Source of the DNA: Nevskiaceae bacterium
GTDB taxonomy: Bacteria; Pseudomonadota; Gammaproteobacteria; Steroidobacterales; Steroidobacteraceae
Assembly (NCBI GenBank): GCA_024234075.1
Contig: JACKOV010000004.1
Span: forward strand, 62,001 to 126,000
Reading direction: 5' to 3'
DNA length: 64,000 nt
In this document: piece after piece, positions 45,574 to 54,043 of the stretch
Numbering within the stretch: the stretch's first letter is position 1
How the letters are laid out: the number at the start of each line of letters is the position of its first letter
Position numbers and translations under genes: made by a program
The notes under the pieces: model-generated
The model's database searches: none
Told to the model about the DNA's origin: nothing
What the model saw: the letters and a program-made list of their open reading frames with translations, nothing else

Positions 45574-46377
45574 TCAGTGACTCGCGAGCCAGTCGAACAA
45601 GCGGTTGGCGAAGCGGATCTTCTGTTCCTTGCCGGCGACCACGTGCGCCAGATCGTCCCAGGTTTCGCCATAGGCGCCGGGAATCGCCTGCTGGATGGGC
45701 AGGGTGGTGCGCGGCGTGGTGACCTGGTCGCGCGCCGCATGCAGCACGAAGGTCGGGCAGCGCACGGCGCCCAGGCGCGAGCGCGATTCGAAGTTGACGC
45801 AGGCGTCGATCAGGCGCGAGTGGGCCTGATAGCGCCCGTTCAGTTCTTTCCAGCCGCCGTTCGGCCCCAGCAGCTTGGACTTGTTGGTGTTGTAGTAGTC
45901 CGGCGTGAACGACAGCAAGGTGACGACTTTCTGGAAGGCTTCGAAGCTCAGGTCGCGGTGCAGCCAGCGGAACATTTCCAGGTGGTCGCGCAGGCAGTCG
46001 TCGACCTCGCACCAGGCGCCGGTATTGAGCATCGAGCGGGCGAGATCCGGCCGGCGGATCGCGATCTCCTGGCAGACGCAGGCGCCCATGCCGACCAGCC
46101 CGACCAGATGCACGTTCTTCAGGCCGAGATGATCCAGCAAACCGATCGCATCGGCCGCATGCAGGGCCATGGTCGAGGGCACGCCCGGATCGTCGCTGGA
46201 CTCGCCGATGCCGCGGTAGTCGAACACGATCACCTGGTAGCGATCGGTCAGGCCGCGTGCCAGGTGCGAGTGGTTGTCGTGACAGAACGTGCCCCAGCCG
46301 CCCATGCACAGCACGGGGTCTCCCTGACCGAGGACTTCGTAGTACATGTCGTGATCGTTGATGCGGGCGATGGGCAT
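45574..46377 (-). CDS. Alpha/beta-hydrolase-fold protein lacking a clear nucleophile
   Basis: A 267-residue protein with the alpha/beta-hydrolase layout: FDYRGIGESS strand-loop, a candidate acid D in HAARDQVTTP and a candidate His in DDLAHVVAGKE. The nucleophile elbow reads VHLVGLVGMGACVCQE (89-104), where family members have G-x-S-x-G, and there is no Ser, Cys or Asp at the expected place. It may be a pseudoenzyme or use nearby C100. The start at 46377 is supported by GGAG about 7 bp upstream; an ATG at 46407 is the alternative. A TAGAAT hexamer on this strand lies at 46423-46428. Confidence 0.75.
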   Translation of the reverse strand: MPIARINDHDMYYEVLGQGDPVLCMGGWGTFCHDNHSHLARGLTDRYQVIVFDYRGIGESSDDPGVPSTMALHAADAIGLLDHLGLKNVHLVGLVGMGACVCQEIAIRRPDLARSMLNTGAWCEVDDCLRDHLEMFRWLHRDLSFEAFQKVVTLLSFTPDYYNTNKSKLLGPNGGWKELNGRYQAHSRLIDACVNFESRSRLGAVRCPTFVLHAARDQVTTPRTTLPIQQAIPGAYGETWDDLAHVVAGKEQKIRFANRLFDWLASH

Positions 46378-46422
46378 GCGGACTCCAGCGATGCGCCGCG
46401 GATTCATGTCGCGGCCAGCGGG

Positions 46423-46428
46423 ATTCTA
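46423..46428 (-). promoter_or_regulatory. -10-like element upstream of the alpha/beta hydrolase
   Basis: ATTCTA on the plus strand reads TAGAAT on the minus strand, 46 bp before the chosen start. The -35 region has no clear consensus. Confidence 0.35.
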
Positions 46429-46572
46429 CCGGAATGCCTCAGGCGGCGAGGTCATCCGTAGGCCGGTCGAGGCAGGGGCGAGGTTGCACGGCGCGCGCCA
46501 GCCCGTGGCCGGGCTGTTAACCTCGCCCGGCACGCCGGCCGGGCACGGCCGCGTGGCCATCCCGAGGTGCAC

Positions 46573-47259
46573 ATGGTTTTCGACAGCTATTTCCTGCTGA
46601 AGCTCGCCCACATTCTGCTGTTCGTCTACTGGCTGGGCGGCGACATCGGCGTGTTCTATTCGGCCTTCCAGGTGCGCGACCGCCACCTGTCGGCGGACGG
46701 GCGACGCACGGCCCTGAAGATCCTCGTCTGGGTCGACCAGATCCCGCGTTATTGCCTGGTCTTGATGCTGCCGGTCGGCTACACCCTGGCGCTGCGCCTC
46801 GGCGTGGTGCGCATGCCGTCGTCGTTCGTCGTGATCCTCTGGGCGGTGGCGCTGGTCTGGCTCTGGGCCGTCTGGGCCATCCACCATTATCAGGGCACCG
46901 CACTCGGCGAGCGGGTCCGCCGCACCGATCTCGTCTGGCGTTACGTGCTGCTGTTCGGCCTGCTGTTCGATGCCTGGCGCGGTTTCAGCGGCCAGGGGCA
47001 TTTGCTGGTCGACTGGATTTCGCTGAAATTTCTGCTGTTTGCCGCGATGCTGTTCTGCGGAATCATGATCCGCACCCTGGGCAAGCCGTCGGCGCCGGCG
47101 CTGCGGCAGATCTTCACCACCGGCTCCACGCCGGAACTCGAGGCGATCGTGCAACGCACGGCGGCGCGTACGCGGCCGTTCGTGCTGGGGATCTGGGTGC
47201 TGTTGGTGATCGCCGCCTACGTCGGCATTTCCAAGCCGGACTTCGGTTTCACACCCTGA
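46573..47259 (+). CDS. Uncharacterised integral membrane protein
   Basis: A 228-residue protein with about five hydrophobic segments (for example LKLAHILLFVYWLGGDIG, FVVILWAVALVWLWAVW and the C-terminal GIWVLLVIAAYVGI). Conserved-looking His, Trp and Gly in the first segment resemble the CopD/DUF2269 type of membrane protein, but I cannot assign a family. ATG at 46573 has GAGG six bases upstream; a GTG at 46567 is less likely. It is convergent with the GST gene. A short GGGAT-ATCCC hairpin (47260-47274) lies between them. Confidence 0.7.
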   Translation: MVFDSYFLLKLAHILLFVYWLGGDIGVFYSAFQVRDRHLSADGRRTALKILVWVDQIPRYCLVLMLPVGYTLALRLGVVRMPSSFVVILWAVALVWLWAVWAIHHYQGTALGERVRRTDLVWRYVLLFGLLFDAWRGFSGQGHLLVDWISLKFLLFAAMLFCGIMIRTLGKPSAPALRQIFTTGSTPELEAIVQRTAARTRPFVLGIWVLLVIAAYVGISKPDFGFTP

Positions 47260-47295
47260 GGGATCTCACATCCCGAGGCGTGCCGGCGACATCGG

Positions 47296-47919
47296 TCAGC
47301 GCGGCACCTTCATGCCGCGCTGCACTGCCGGGCGGGCGCCGATCTCGCCGGCCCAGCGTGCCAGATTCGGATGGCCGTCGAGATTGCCCGGGTAGCGTTG
47401 CATCGATACGGCTGCCACCGGGTAAGCGATGATGTCGGCGATGGTGTAGTCGTTGCCGGCGAGATACGGCGTCTGTCCGAGCTGCACTTCCAGCGTCTGC
47501 ACCATCCGTGCGCAGAGCTTGTCGTAGAACTGGATCGCCCAGGGCAGCTTCTCGGGTGCGATCACGTTGAACGCGAACTGGCCGCTGTAGGCCGGCCCGA
47601 CGTCGCTGGCGATCACGCCGACCCATTCGTACACCTTGGCGCGCACGCGCGGATCCGCCGGCCAGAACCGACCGGTCTTTTCCGCCAGGTAGAACAGGAT
47701 CGCCGCCGTTCCATAGACCGAAACCGCGGTGCCGCCGGGCAGATCGTGATCGACGATCGCCGGCATTCTTGCGACGGGCGTGATGGCGACGTACTCGGGC
47801 TTGAAGTTCTCGCCCTTGATCAGGTCGTAGTCGATGACTCGATACGGCAGGCCCGTTTCTTCGAGCATGATCGAGGCCTTGTAACCGTTGGCCGTGGCGG
47901 TGGTGTGCAGGTCTATCAT
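47296..47919 (-). CDS. Glutathione S-transferase family protein
   Basis: A 207-residue GST. The N-terminal thioredoxin-like domain has the substrate/GSH-binding segment TTATANGYKASIMLEETGLPY and ARMPAIVD with the cis-proline. The C-terminal helical domain has PYLAGNDYTIADIIAYP, the N-capping motif. It is closest to the YghU/YfcG-like or beta-type GSTs. It is divergent from an alpha/beta hydrolase gene with only 27 bp between start codons, so the two are probably co-regulated. Confidence 0.88.
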   Translation of the reverse strand: MIDLHTTATANGYKASIMLEETGLPYRVIDYDLIKGENFKPEYVAITPVARMPAIVDHDLPGGTAVSVYGTAAILFYLAEKTGRFWPADPRVRAKVYEWVGVIASDVGPAYSGQFAFNVIAPEKLPWAIQFYDKLCARMVQTLEVQLGQTPYLAGNDYTIADIIAYPVAAVSMQRYPGNLDGHPNLARWAGEIGARPAVQRGMKVPR

Positions 47920-47946
47920 GTCGGCATATTGCAGGAGCTTTTTCCA

Positions 47947-48807
47947 ATGACGCAAATCGAGCGCACGTTCGTGACCATCCGCGAAGGCCAGGTCCATCTG
48001 CGGCGCAGCGTCGGCGCCGCGCCGCCCGGCGATGCGCCGCCGCTGTGGATGATCCATGCCTCGCCGGCCTCGTCGGTGTCGCTGGTGGGGCTGATGCAGG
48101 AGCTGGGCCGCACCCGCGCCGTGATCGCGCCCGACACGCTCGGCAACGGCGATTCGGCACCGGCTGCACCGGCGGTGCCCGACATCGCGTACTACGCCGA
48201 CTCCAGCCTGCGGGTGATGGATGCGCTGGGCATCGAGCGGGTCGATCTGTATGGCAGCCATACCGGCGCGCATATCGTCTCGGAGATGGCGATTGCGCGC
48301 CCCGACCGCTTCCGCCGCATGATCTTCGACGGCATCGCGATGTTCTCGCCGCAGGAGAAGCGTGAAAACCTCGCGAACTACGCGCCGGCGATCGAGCCGG
48401 ATGCTTTCGGCAGCCAGTTTCACTGGGCCTGGCATTTCGTGCGCGACCAGGGCTGGTTCTTCCCGTATTTCAAGCGGGATGCCGCGCATGCGCGCGGCCT
48501 GGACATGCCCTCGGTCGAAGCCCTGCATCGCACCACGGTCGAGGTATTGAAAGCGATCCGCACCTACCATCACGCCTACCGCGCGGCCTTCGCCCACGAC
48601 GAGCCGCAGCGACTGCCGCTGGTGAAAGTGCCGACGCTGATCATGGCCGATCACAGCGACCCGCTGAAGCCGGGCGTGGCCCAGGCCGCGGCGCTGATGC
48701 CCGGCGCTTTGCAGACGATTTTCGACGATCGCACCCATGGCCGCGGGGCCCTGGCGGCCAAGGCGGCGCTCTACGCGCACTTCCTCGACACCGGCCGGCT
48801 GCCTTGA
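47947..48807 (+). CDS. Alpha/beta hydrolase
   Basis: A 286-residue hydrolase. The nucleophile is S104 in LYGSHTGAHIVSEMA, the oxyanion region is WMIHASPASS, and candidates for the acid and His are in MADHSDPLKPG and DDRTHGRG. Cap-domain sequence between residues about 130 and 215 is Phe/His-rich. The substrate is unknown. It is divergent from the GST gene and precedes an ABC solute-binding protein on the other strand. Confidence 0.83.
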   Translation: MTQIERTFVTIREGQVHLRRSVGAAPPGDAPPLWMIHASPASSVSLVGLMQELGRTRAVIAPDTLGNGDSAPAAPAVPDIAYYADSSLRVMDALGIERVDLYGSHTGAHIVSEMAIARPDRFRRMIFDGIAMFSPQEKRENLANYAPAIEPDAFGSQFHWAWHFVRDQGWFFPYFKRDAAHARGLDMPSVEALHRTTVEVLKAIRTYHHAYRAAFAHDEPQRLPLVKVPTLIMADHSDPLKPGVAQAAALMPGALQTIFDDRTHGRGALAAKAALYAHFLDTGRLP

Positions 48808-48848
48808 GCAGCAACGGCGGGAGTGGTGCTGCCGCCCGCATCGTGCGA

Positions 48849-50489
48849 TCAGCGCAGGTCCAGCCAGCGCACCGGACGTAGTGCCGTCAGGCTGTCGTCG
48901 TTCCAGCCGACCACCCGCTGCGAGATCAGGCGTCGACTGACCAGGAAATAGATGGGTATCACCGCCTGTTCGTCGACCAGCCGCTGCTCGGCGACGCGCA
49001 GAGCCCGGCCGCGCGCAGCCGGGTCGGTCAGCACCTGGGCGGCATCGACGGCGGTCTCGTAGGCGGCACTGTCGTAGGCGCCGCCGTTCTGCGGGCTGCC
49101 GCGCCGCAGGAAGCCGAGATAGCCCATCGGGTCGGCATAGGGCGAGAACCAGGCGGCGCGCACGATTTCGAATTCGCCGTTGCGGGTCGCCACTTCGACG
49201 ACCTGGCGTTCGGCATTGCGCAGCGTGGCGCGCACGCCGATCGCCTGCCACATCGCGGCAACCGCGATGGCGACTTTCTTGTGCTCTTCGCTGGTGTGGT
49301 AGAGCAGCTCGATCTCCAGCGGATTCGAAGGCCCGCGGCCGGCATCGCTCAGCAGGCGCCTGGCCAGCGCCGTGCGTTCGGCCTGCGAGCCGAGCGGCGG
49401 TTTCAGTGCCGGCGCGTAGCCCGACATGCCCGAGGGCACGATGCCCCAGGCCGGCGTATCGCCGGCGCGCACGATGCGGGTGGTGATCACGTCGCGATCG
49501 ATCGCCAGGGACAGTGCGCGCCGCACCCGCGGATCGGCGAATTTCGGCAGGCGATGGTTGATCACGTAGACCGTGATGCCGAGCGAGGGCGAGAGCCGCA
49601 GCTCGCGCGGCATGTTCTGCCGCAGCCAGTCGAGCCGCTCGGGCGGGAAGTTGGTGAGTGCATCCAGCGCTCCGGTCTGGAACATCCGCAGCCCGGCATT
49701 CAGGTCGATGATCGGCCGGTATTCGATTGCGTCGATTTTCACGCTCGCCGCGGCGTGGAAGCGCGGATTGCGCTTGGCGCGCACCATCTGTCCGGGGCGC
49801 CATTGGTCGAGCACATAGGGCCCGTTGCTGACGAAGTATTCGGGGCGCGTCCAGTTGCGGCCGTGTTGGTCGATCACGTGGCGCGGCATCGGCGCGAACA
49901 CCGGAAAGGCGGCGATCGACGGGAAATAGGGGGCCGGCACGACCAACTTGATCTGCACGGTGCGCGGATCGGGTGCGGCGACACCGAGCGTCGTGACCGG
50001 TTGCTGCCCGCGCACGACGGCGCGACCGCCCTCGATCAGATCGATCCAGGCGGCCAGCGCGGTCGAGGCGGTGCGCGGATCGGCCAGACGGCGGAACGAA
50101 TACAGGAAGTCCGCGGAGTCGATCGGCCGGCCGTCGGAAAACTGCAGGCCCTGGCGCAGCGTGAACGTGTAGATGCGGCCGTCGGGGCTGACGCTGTAGC
50201 GCTCGGCCGCGCCGGCGATCGGGCGGCCGTGCGAGTCGAGCGTCAGCAGCGATTCGAACAGGTCGTTGATCACGACCAGAGACGGTGCGGCGATCGCGAT
50301 GTGCGGATCGAGCGAATCCGGTTCGCCGGGATGGCCGGTGCGCAGCACTTTCTGCGCCGTGTCGCCGCTGCCGGCCTGTGCGCCGACCAGGCCGGGCAGG
50401 GCCGCGGTGCCGAGCGAAGTGGCCGCGAGGGTGAGGAGCAGCTCGCGGCGCTTCCGGTCCACGTCCGTCGTCAGGAATGTGCGTTGCAC
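48849..50489 (-). CDS. ABC-transporter solute-binding protein, family 5 (OppA/DppA-like)
   Basis: A periplasmic binding protein of about 546 residues for peptides or similar solutes. A Tat-like signal (DRKRRELLLTLAATSLG) is followed by LRTGHPGEPDSLDPH, the family-5 N-terminal strand. DVITTRIVRAG and the FEIVRAAWFSPYADPMGYL loop are also typical. The start is uncertain: GTG codons at 50489, 50462 and 50534 are all in frame and none has a strong ribosome-binding site. No permease or ATPase genes are nearby, so it is an orphan receptor. It is divergent from the VOC gene. Confidence 0.82.
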   Translation of the reverse strand: MQRTFLTTDVDRKRRELLLTLAATSLGTAALPGLVGAQAGSGDTAQKVLRTGHPGEPDSLDPHIAIAAPSLVVINDLFESLLTLDSHGRPIAGAAERYSVSPDGRIYTFTLRQGLQFSDGRPIDSADFLYSFRRLADPRTASTALAAWIDLIEGGRAVVRGQQPVTTLGVAAPDPRTVQIKLVVPAPYFPSIAAFPVFAPMPRHVIDQHGRNWTRPEYFVSNGPYVLDQWRPGQMVRAKRNPRFHAAASVKIDAIEYRPIIDLNAGLRMFQTGALDALTNFPPERLDWLRQNMPRELRLSPSLGITVYVINHRLPKFADPRVRRALSLAIDRDVITTRIVRAGDTPAWGIVPSGMSGYAPALKPPLGSQAERTALARRLLSDAGRGPSNPLEIELLYHTSEEHKKVAIAVAAMWQAIGVRATLRNAERQVVEVATRNGEFEIVRAAWFSPYADPMGYLGFLRRGSPQNGGAYDSAAYETAVDAAQVLTDPAARGRALRVAEQRLVDEQAVIPIYFLVSRRLISQRVVGWNDDSLTALRPVRWLDLR

Positions 50490-50512
50490 CGATTCGCCGC
50501 TCCGTTGGTCGC

Positions 50513-50518
50513 TATGAT
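50513..50518 (+). promoter_or_regulatory. -10-like element of the VOC gene
   Basis: TATGAT lies 31 bp before the VOC ATG and within the 5' region of the divergent binding-protein gene. A CCGGAGGA ribosome-binding site follows at about 50535-50542. Confidence 0.4.
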
Positions 50519-50549
50519 GGCGAGAGCCTAGCACTCCGGAGGACCCCCG

Positions 50550-51269
50550 ATGTCGAACGTCACGCCATTACGACGTACCGCGATCATCGTGCGCAACATG
50601 GCGCGCTCGTTGCAGTTCTATCGAGACGTGCTCGGGCTGAATGTCTGGCGGCAGGGCGACGGTGGCGGCAGCCGGGTGTTGTCGCAGTTGCTCGGCGCAC
50701 CGCCCTGTACGGTGCGCTATGCCATCCTGCAGTCCGACGACATCGAGTGGGGCATGGTGGGCCTGTTCGAGTTGTCCGAGCCGGTGCCGGACGACGATCG
50801 GCATCCGGCCGTCGATCGCGCGAATCGCGGCGAGGCCTGCCTGGTGTTCCACACGCCCGATGTACGACGGATCCATCGTCAGGCCAGGGCGATGGGGCTG
50901 ACCGTGCTCTGCCCGCCGCGTCGGCTGGTGCTCAAGCAGCATGGCGTGGAAAGCCTGGAAATGACCTTGCGCGATCCGAACGGCGTGCTGCTGAACTTCA
51001 TCCAGAGCGTGCGCGGCGGGCTGGCGCCGCACAATCGCTTTCCCGGCATGCTCGCCGGCAAGGCGGGTCCGCGCCGCAGCGGAGCTGCCAGAGCCAGAAC
51101 GGGAAAAGCCGCAACCGGGCGCCGCAAGCCGGTGCCGGCGAAAACCCGCAAGAAGGCCGGCATGACGGCCGGTCTGAAGACAGGCCAGGCCGGCCGCTCC
51201 AGCAAGGCCGGAGCGGCCGTGCGTCTCAAGCCCCGTAGCGCGGCAGCGCGGCGTCCGCGGTCGGGATGA
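50550..51269 (+). CDS. VOC/glyoxalase-fold protein with histone-H1-like C-terminal tail
   Basis: Residues 1 to about 150 form a vicinal-oxygen-chelate domain: RTAIIVRNMARSLQFYRDVLGL at the N-terminus (split here over the usual first beta-alpha unit) and MTLRDPNGVLLNFIQ at the end. The usual first metal-ligand histidine seems to be absent. Residues 167-239 are a 73-residue tail with 22 Lys/Arg and no acidic residues (for example GRRKPVPAKTRKKAG). The reaction is unknown; family members include dioxygenases, lyases and thiol transferases. A strong ribosome-binding site precedes the ATG. The last 44 bp overlap the convergent ALDH gene. Confidence 0.8.
   Translation: MSNVTPLRRTAIIVRNMARSLQFYRDVLGLNVWRQGDGGGSRVLSQLLGAPPCTVRYAILQSDDIEWGMVGLFELSEPVPDDDRHPAVDRANRGEACLVFHTPDVRRIHRQARAMGLTVLCPPRRLVLKQHGVESLEMTLRDPNGVLLNFIQSVRGGLAPHNRFPGMLAGKAGPRRSGAARARTGKAATGRRKPVPAKTRKKAGMTAGLKTGQAGRSSKAGAAVRLKPRSAAARRPRSG
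51048..51266 (+). other. Basic H1-like tail of the VOC protein
   Basis: Encodes residues 167-239: by hand count 22 Lys/Arg, no Asp or Glu, rich in Ala and Gly. It resembles the aconitase tail in composition but not in exact sequence. A DNA- or RNA-binding role is inferred. Confidence 0.75.
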
Positions 51270-52737
51270 TGGTCGCCTTCAACTCGGTGCAGAACTCGAT
51301 GCTCGAAGTCGGGCCGTCGCGACCGATGCCCGATTCCTTGTAGCCGCCGAAAGGTGCACGCAGCTCGCGCATCATCGGCGTGTTGACCCAGACGGTGCCG
51401 GCGCGGATTTCCTGCGAGCAGCGCATCACGGCCTTCAGGTCGTCCGACCAGACGTAGTTCACCAGGCCGAACTTGGAGGCGTTGGCGATCGCGATGGCTT
51501 CGTCGAGCGTGTCGAAGGTCAGCAGGGTGGCGAACGGCCCGAAGATCTCTTCCTGGCAGACGCGCGCATCGTTGTGCGGCGCCAGCACGGCGGTGGGCTC
51601 GACGAACCAGCCTTGGGCGGGCCGGGTGGCACGCTTGCCGCCGGTCAGCAGCTTGGCGCCATCGGCTTCGGCCACCTGCACGAACGACAGCACGCGCTCC
51701 ATGTGCTGGCGGAACGCCAGCGGGCCGACTTCGGTGGTCGGCAGGCGCGGATCGCCGAGACGGATCTGCCGCGCCCGGGCGACGAACTGTTCGATGAACC
51801 GGTCAGCGATGCTGCGCTGGACCAGGATCCGCGAGCCGGCGAGGCACTGCTGGCCGTTGTTGCCGAATATGCCGGCCAGCGCGCCGTCGAGCGCACGTTC
51901 GAGATTGGCCGATTCCAGGATGATGTTGGCCGACTTGCCGCCGAGCTCGAGCGCGATCGGCTTGAGGTTCCTGCCGGCGGTGGCGGCGATCGCCCTGCCG
52001 GTGATGGTGCCACCGGTGAAGCCGATCATGTCGATGTCCGGATTCGAGACCAGCGCATTGCCGGTGACGGCGCCGCGGCCGTTGACGAGGTTGACGACTC
52101 CGGGCGGCAGGCCGGCCTCGTGGAAGATCTCGACCATGCGCCGCATCGACAGCGGCGTGTATTCCGACGGCTTCAGCACGCAGGTGTTGCCGAAAGGGAC
52201 CACCGTGGCGATGCGCATCGAGGCCAGCGCCAGCGGCGCATTCCAGGGTGCGATCGCGGCGCAGACGCCCTTGGGCTCGCGGGTGACGACGGTCAGATAA
52301 CCCTTGGTCTGGTTGTAGGTCTCGCCGTGCATGGTGCTGGCGACTTCGGCGAAGAACTCGAAGTTGCGGGCCATGCGCTGCACGTGCACGCGCACGCTGT
52401 GCAGGGGCAGGCCGGTGTTCAGGCACTCGAGATAGGCGAGCTCCTCGGCGTTCTTGCGCAGATGGTCGCGGATCGAATAGCAGATGTCCTTGCGCTCGTT
52501 GATGTCCATGCGCGGCCAGGGGCCGCTGTCGAACGCGCGCCGCGCCGAGCGCACCGCGGCGTCGACTTCCTCCGGATCGGCCTCGCGCAGCTTGCTGATC
52601 TGCTGCTCGGTGGTCGGGTTGCCTACCGGAAAGTCCTCGCCGCCCGCCTTCGGCCTGATCGACTCGCCGTCGATCAGGCTGGTGACGTGCGGGTTGACCG
52701 GAAACTCGCGGGAAATCGTGATCGCTTCGGCACTCAT
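51226..52737 (-). CDS. Aldehyde dehydrogenase
   Basis: A 503-residue NAD(P)-dependent ALDH. Catalytic C298 is in GNNGQQCLAGS, general base E264 in ALELGGKS, and N166 in APWNAPLA stabilises the oxyanion. The sequence around the N-terminus and FGGYKESGIGRDG resembles semialdehyde dehydrogenases of aromatic catabolism (HpaE/AldH type). The start overlaps the methyltransferase stop by 4 bp, so the two are co-translated. The 3' end overlaps the VOC gene by 44 bp. Confidence 0.9.
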   Translation of the reverse strand: MSAEAITISREFPVNPHVTSLIDGESIRPKAGGEDFPVGNPTTEQQISKLREADPEEVDAAVRSARRAFDSGPWPRMDINERKDICYSIRDHLRKNAEELAYLECLNTGLPLHSVRVHVQRMARNFEFFAEVASTMHGETYNQTKGYLTVVTREPKGVCAAIAPWNAPLALASMRIATVVPFGNTCVLKPSEYTPLSMRRMVEIFHEAGLPPGVVNLVNGRGAVTGNALVSNPDIDMIGFTGGTITGRAIAATAGRNLKPIALELGGKSANIILESANLERALDGALAGIFGNNGQQCLAGSRILVQRSIADRFIEQFVARARQIRLGDPRLPTTEVGPLAFRQHMERVLSFVQVAEADGAKLLTGGKRATRPAQGWFVEPTAVLAPHNDARVCQEEIFGPFATLLTFDTLDEAIAIANASKFGLVNYVWSDDLKAVMRCSQEIRAGTVWVNTPMMRELRAPFGGYKESGIGRDGPTSSIEFCTELKATIIPTADAALPRYGA

Positions 52738-53858
52738 GCGGGCATCCAGCCGCAGGCGACGAACCACGGCAGCGAGCCGGGCGCGGCCGGCAGGTTGCCG
52801 ACCCAGGTGTTCTCGGTCGGGAAACCCGCGGCCTTCATGTCGACCACCAGGTCGGCATTGGCGTAGACCTCCCAGAACGGCTCGTTGTTGCTGTGGCTGT
52901 CCCAGCCGAGGTCGAACTTCTGGAACTCGGTCTTGCCGCGGAAGGTCAGCGGCACGTCCTGGTGGATGCAGACGCCGCCGGGGCGCAGCAGCCGCCGGCT
53001 TTCGCGCAGCATGCCGAGGCGGGTCGCGTCGGAGATCTCGTGCATCGCGTTGTGCGAGACGACCAGGTCGAACGATCGATCGGGGAAGGTGGTCGCGGCG
53101 CAATCCATCTGATGGAAATGCACCGCGACGCCAAGCGCCTCGGCGCGCGCATGCGCATAGCGCAGCATGCCCGAACCGACATCGATCGCATGCACCTCGG
53201 CATCGGGGAAGGCCATGGCATAGGGCACGCTGGCCGAGCCCGCCGAGCAACCCATGTCGAGGATCCGCTGCGGCTTGAAGCCCGGGAAGCGCTCCGCGAT
53301 GAAACGCTGCACGTGCGCAGCCTTGCTGTCGTTCTTGCCCAGGCCCTGGCCGAAAGCGTAGAGATTGCCGCCGCACTCGTACATCGCGCCGGCACAGACG
53401 TCGCCGCCGCCGAGGTCCATGGCGTAACCGCCGGTCTGCAGGTGGATGTCGACGGCCGTCACGCCGCGCGGCGGGACGAAGTCGGGGTCGAGCGTGAGGC
53501 TGCCGCGGCGGCGTTCCGGCGCCGTCAGCTCGCGCGCCTTGGCGGCGAGCCGCTCGCGTTCGCGGAAGATGCTGTCGCTGACCGCGACCCACATCTGCTC
53601 CTGCGCGGCGCGCGCCAGCGACGACCAGCTGCGATAGGTGGGATTGGCGTGCATCGCCTCGCGGATCTCCTCGCGGTTGGTCGGTGCATGGCCGTGAGTC
53701 TTTTGCCATTCGGGCGTGACGACGGTTTCGAACACCGTGCCGAGGGAGGGGCGCAGACCCCGGTTCAGGGCCTGCTTGAAGGCGACCGAAAACTGCTGGC
53801 GGGACGCTTCGTCAGCGGTCGCTTGCGGGAGCATGTCGTGGCGGATGCTGCGGACCAT
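52734..53858 (-). CDS. Class I SAM-dependent methyltransferase
   Basis: A 374-residue methyltransferase. The SAM motif is ILDMGCSAGSASVPYA (about 199-214), with the acidic residue of motif II in VHAIDVGSG, and the post-motif HEISDATRLGMLRESRRLLRPGG. An unusual N-terminal region of about 190 residues precedes the fold and may recognise the substrate. Start at 53858 is supported by AGGAG 7 bp upstream; an in-frame ATG at 53891 is less likely. It is divergent from the UbiD gene. The substrate is unknown; O-methylation of a pathway intermediate is one possibility. Confidence 0.8.
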   Translation of the reverse strand: MVRSIRHDMLPQATADEASRQQFSVAFKQALNRGLRPSLGTVFETVVTPEWQKTHGHAPTNREEIREAMHANPTYRSWSSLARAAQEQMWVAVSDSIFRERERLAAKARELTAPERRRGSLTLDPDFVPPRGVTAVDIHLQTGGYAMDLGGGDVCAGAMYECGGNLYAFGQGLGKNDSKAAHVQRFIAERFPGFKPQRILDMGCSAGSASVPYAMAFPDAEVHAIDVGSGMLRYAHARAEALGVAVHFHQMDCAATTFPDRSFDLVVSHNAMHEISDATRLGMLRESRRLLRPGGVCIHQDVPLTFRGKTEFQKFDLGWDSHSNNEPFWEVYANADLVVDMKAAGFPTENTWVGNLPAAPGSLPWFVACGWMPA

Positions 53859-54043
53859 GGTCGTCTCCTGGGCCGGGTAGGCCGGCGGCAAAGGCTAAAG
53901 CTAAAGCAGCCCGGCGGTGATGCGGAAGCCACCGAGCATAATGCGCCCGCGATGCCGGGCGTTCGCGCTCAGGGTTGAGGGCTGCGGAAACATCATGCCA
54001 ATATAACCATTCTCCTGGACGCTGCGAAGGCCGACTACCACCG
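53859..54043. promoter_or_regulatory. Divergent regulatory region of the methyltransferase and ubiD-like genes
   Basis: A 185-bp gap, AT-richer than its surroundings. It includes a GCTAAAGCTAAAGC direct repeat (53894-53907) and two -10-like hexamers on the plus strand, CATAAT at 53937-53942 and TATAAC at 54002-54007. The control site for the GntR regulator encoded downstream could lie here; no clear GntR/HutC palindrome was found by eye. Confidence 0.4.
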
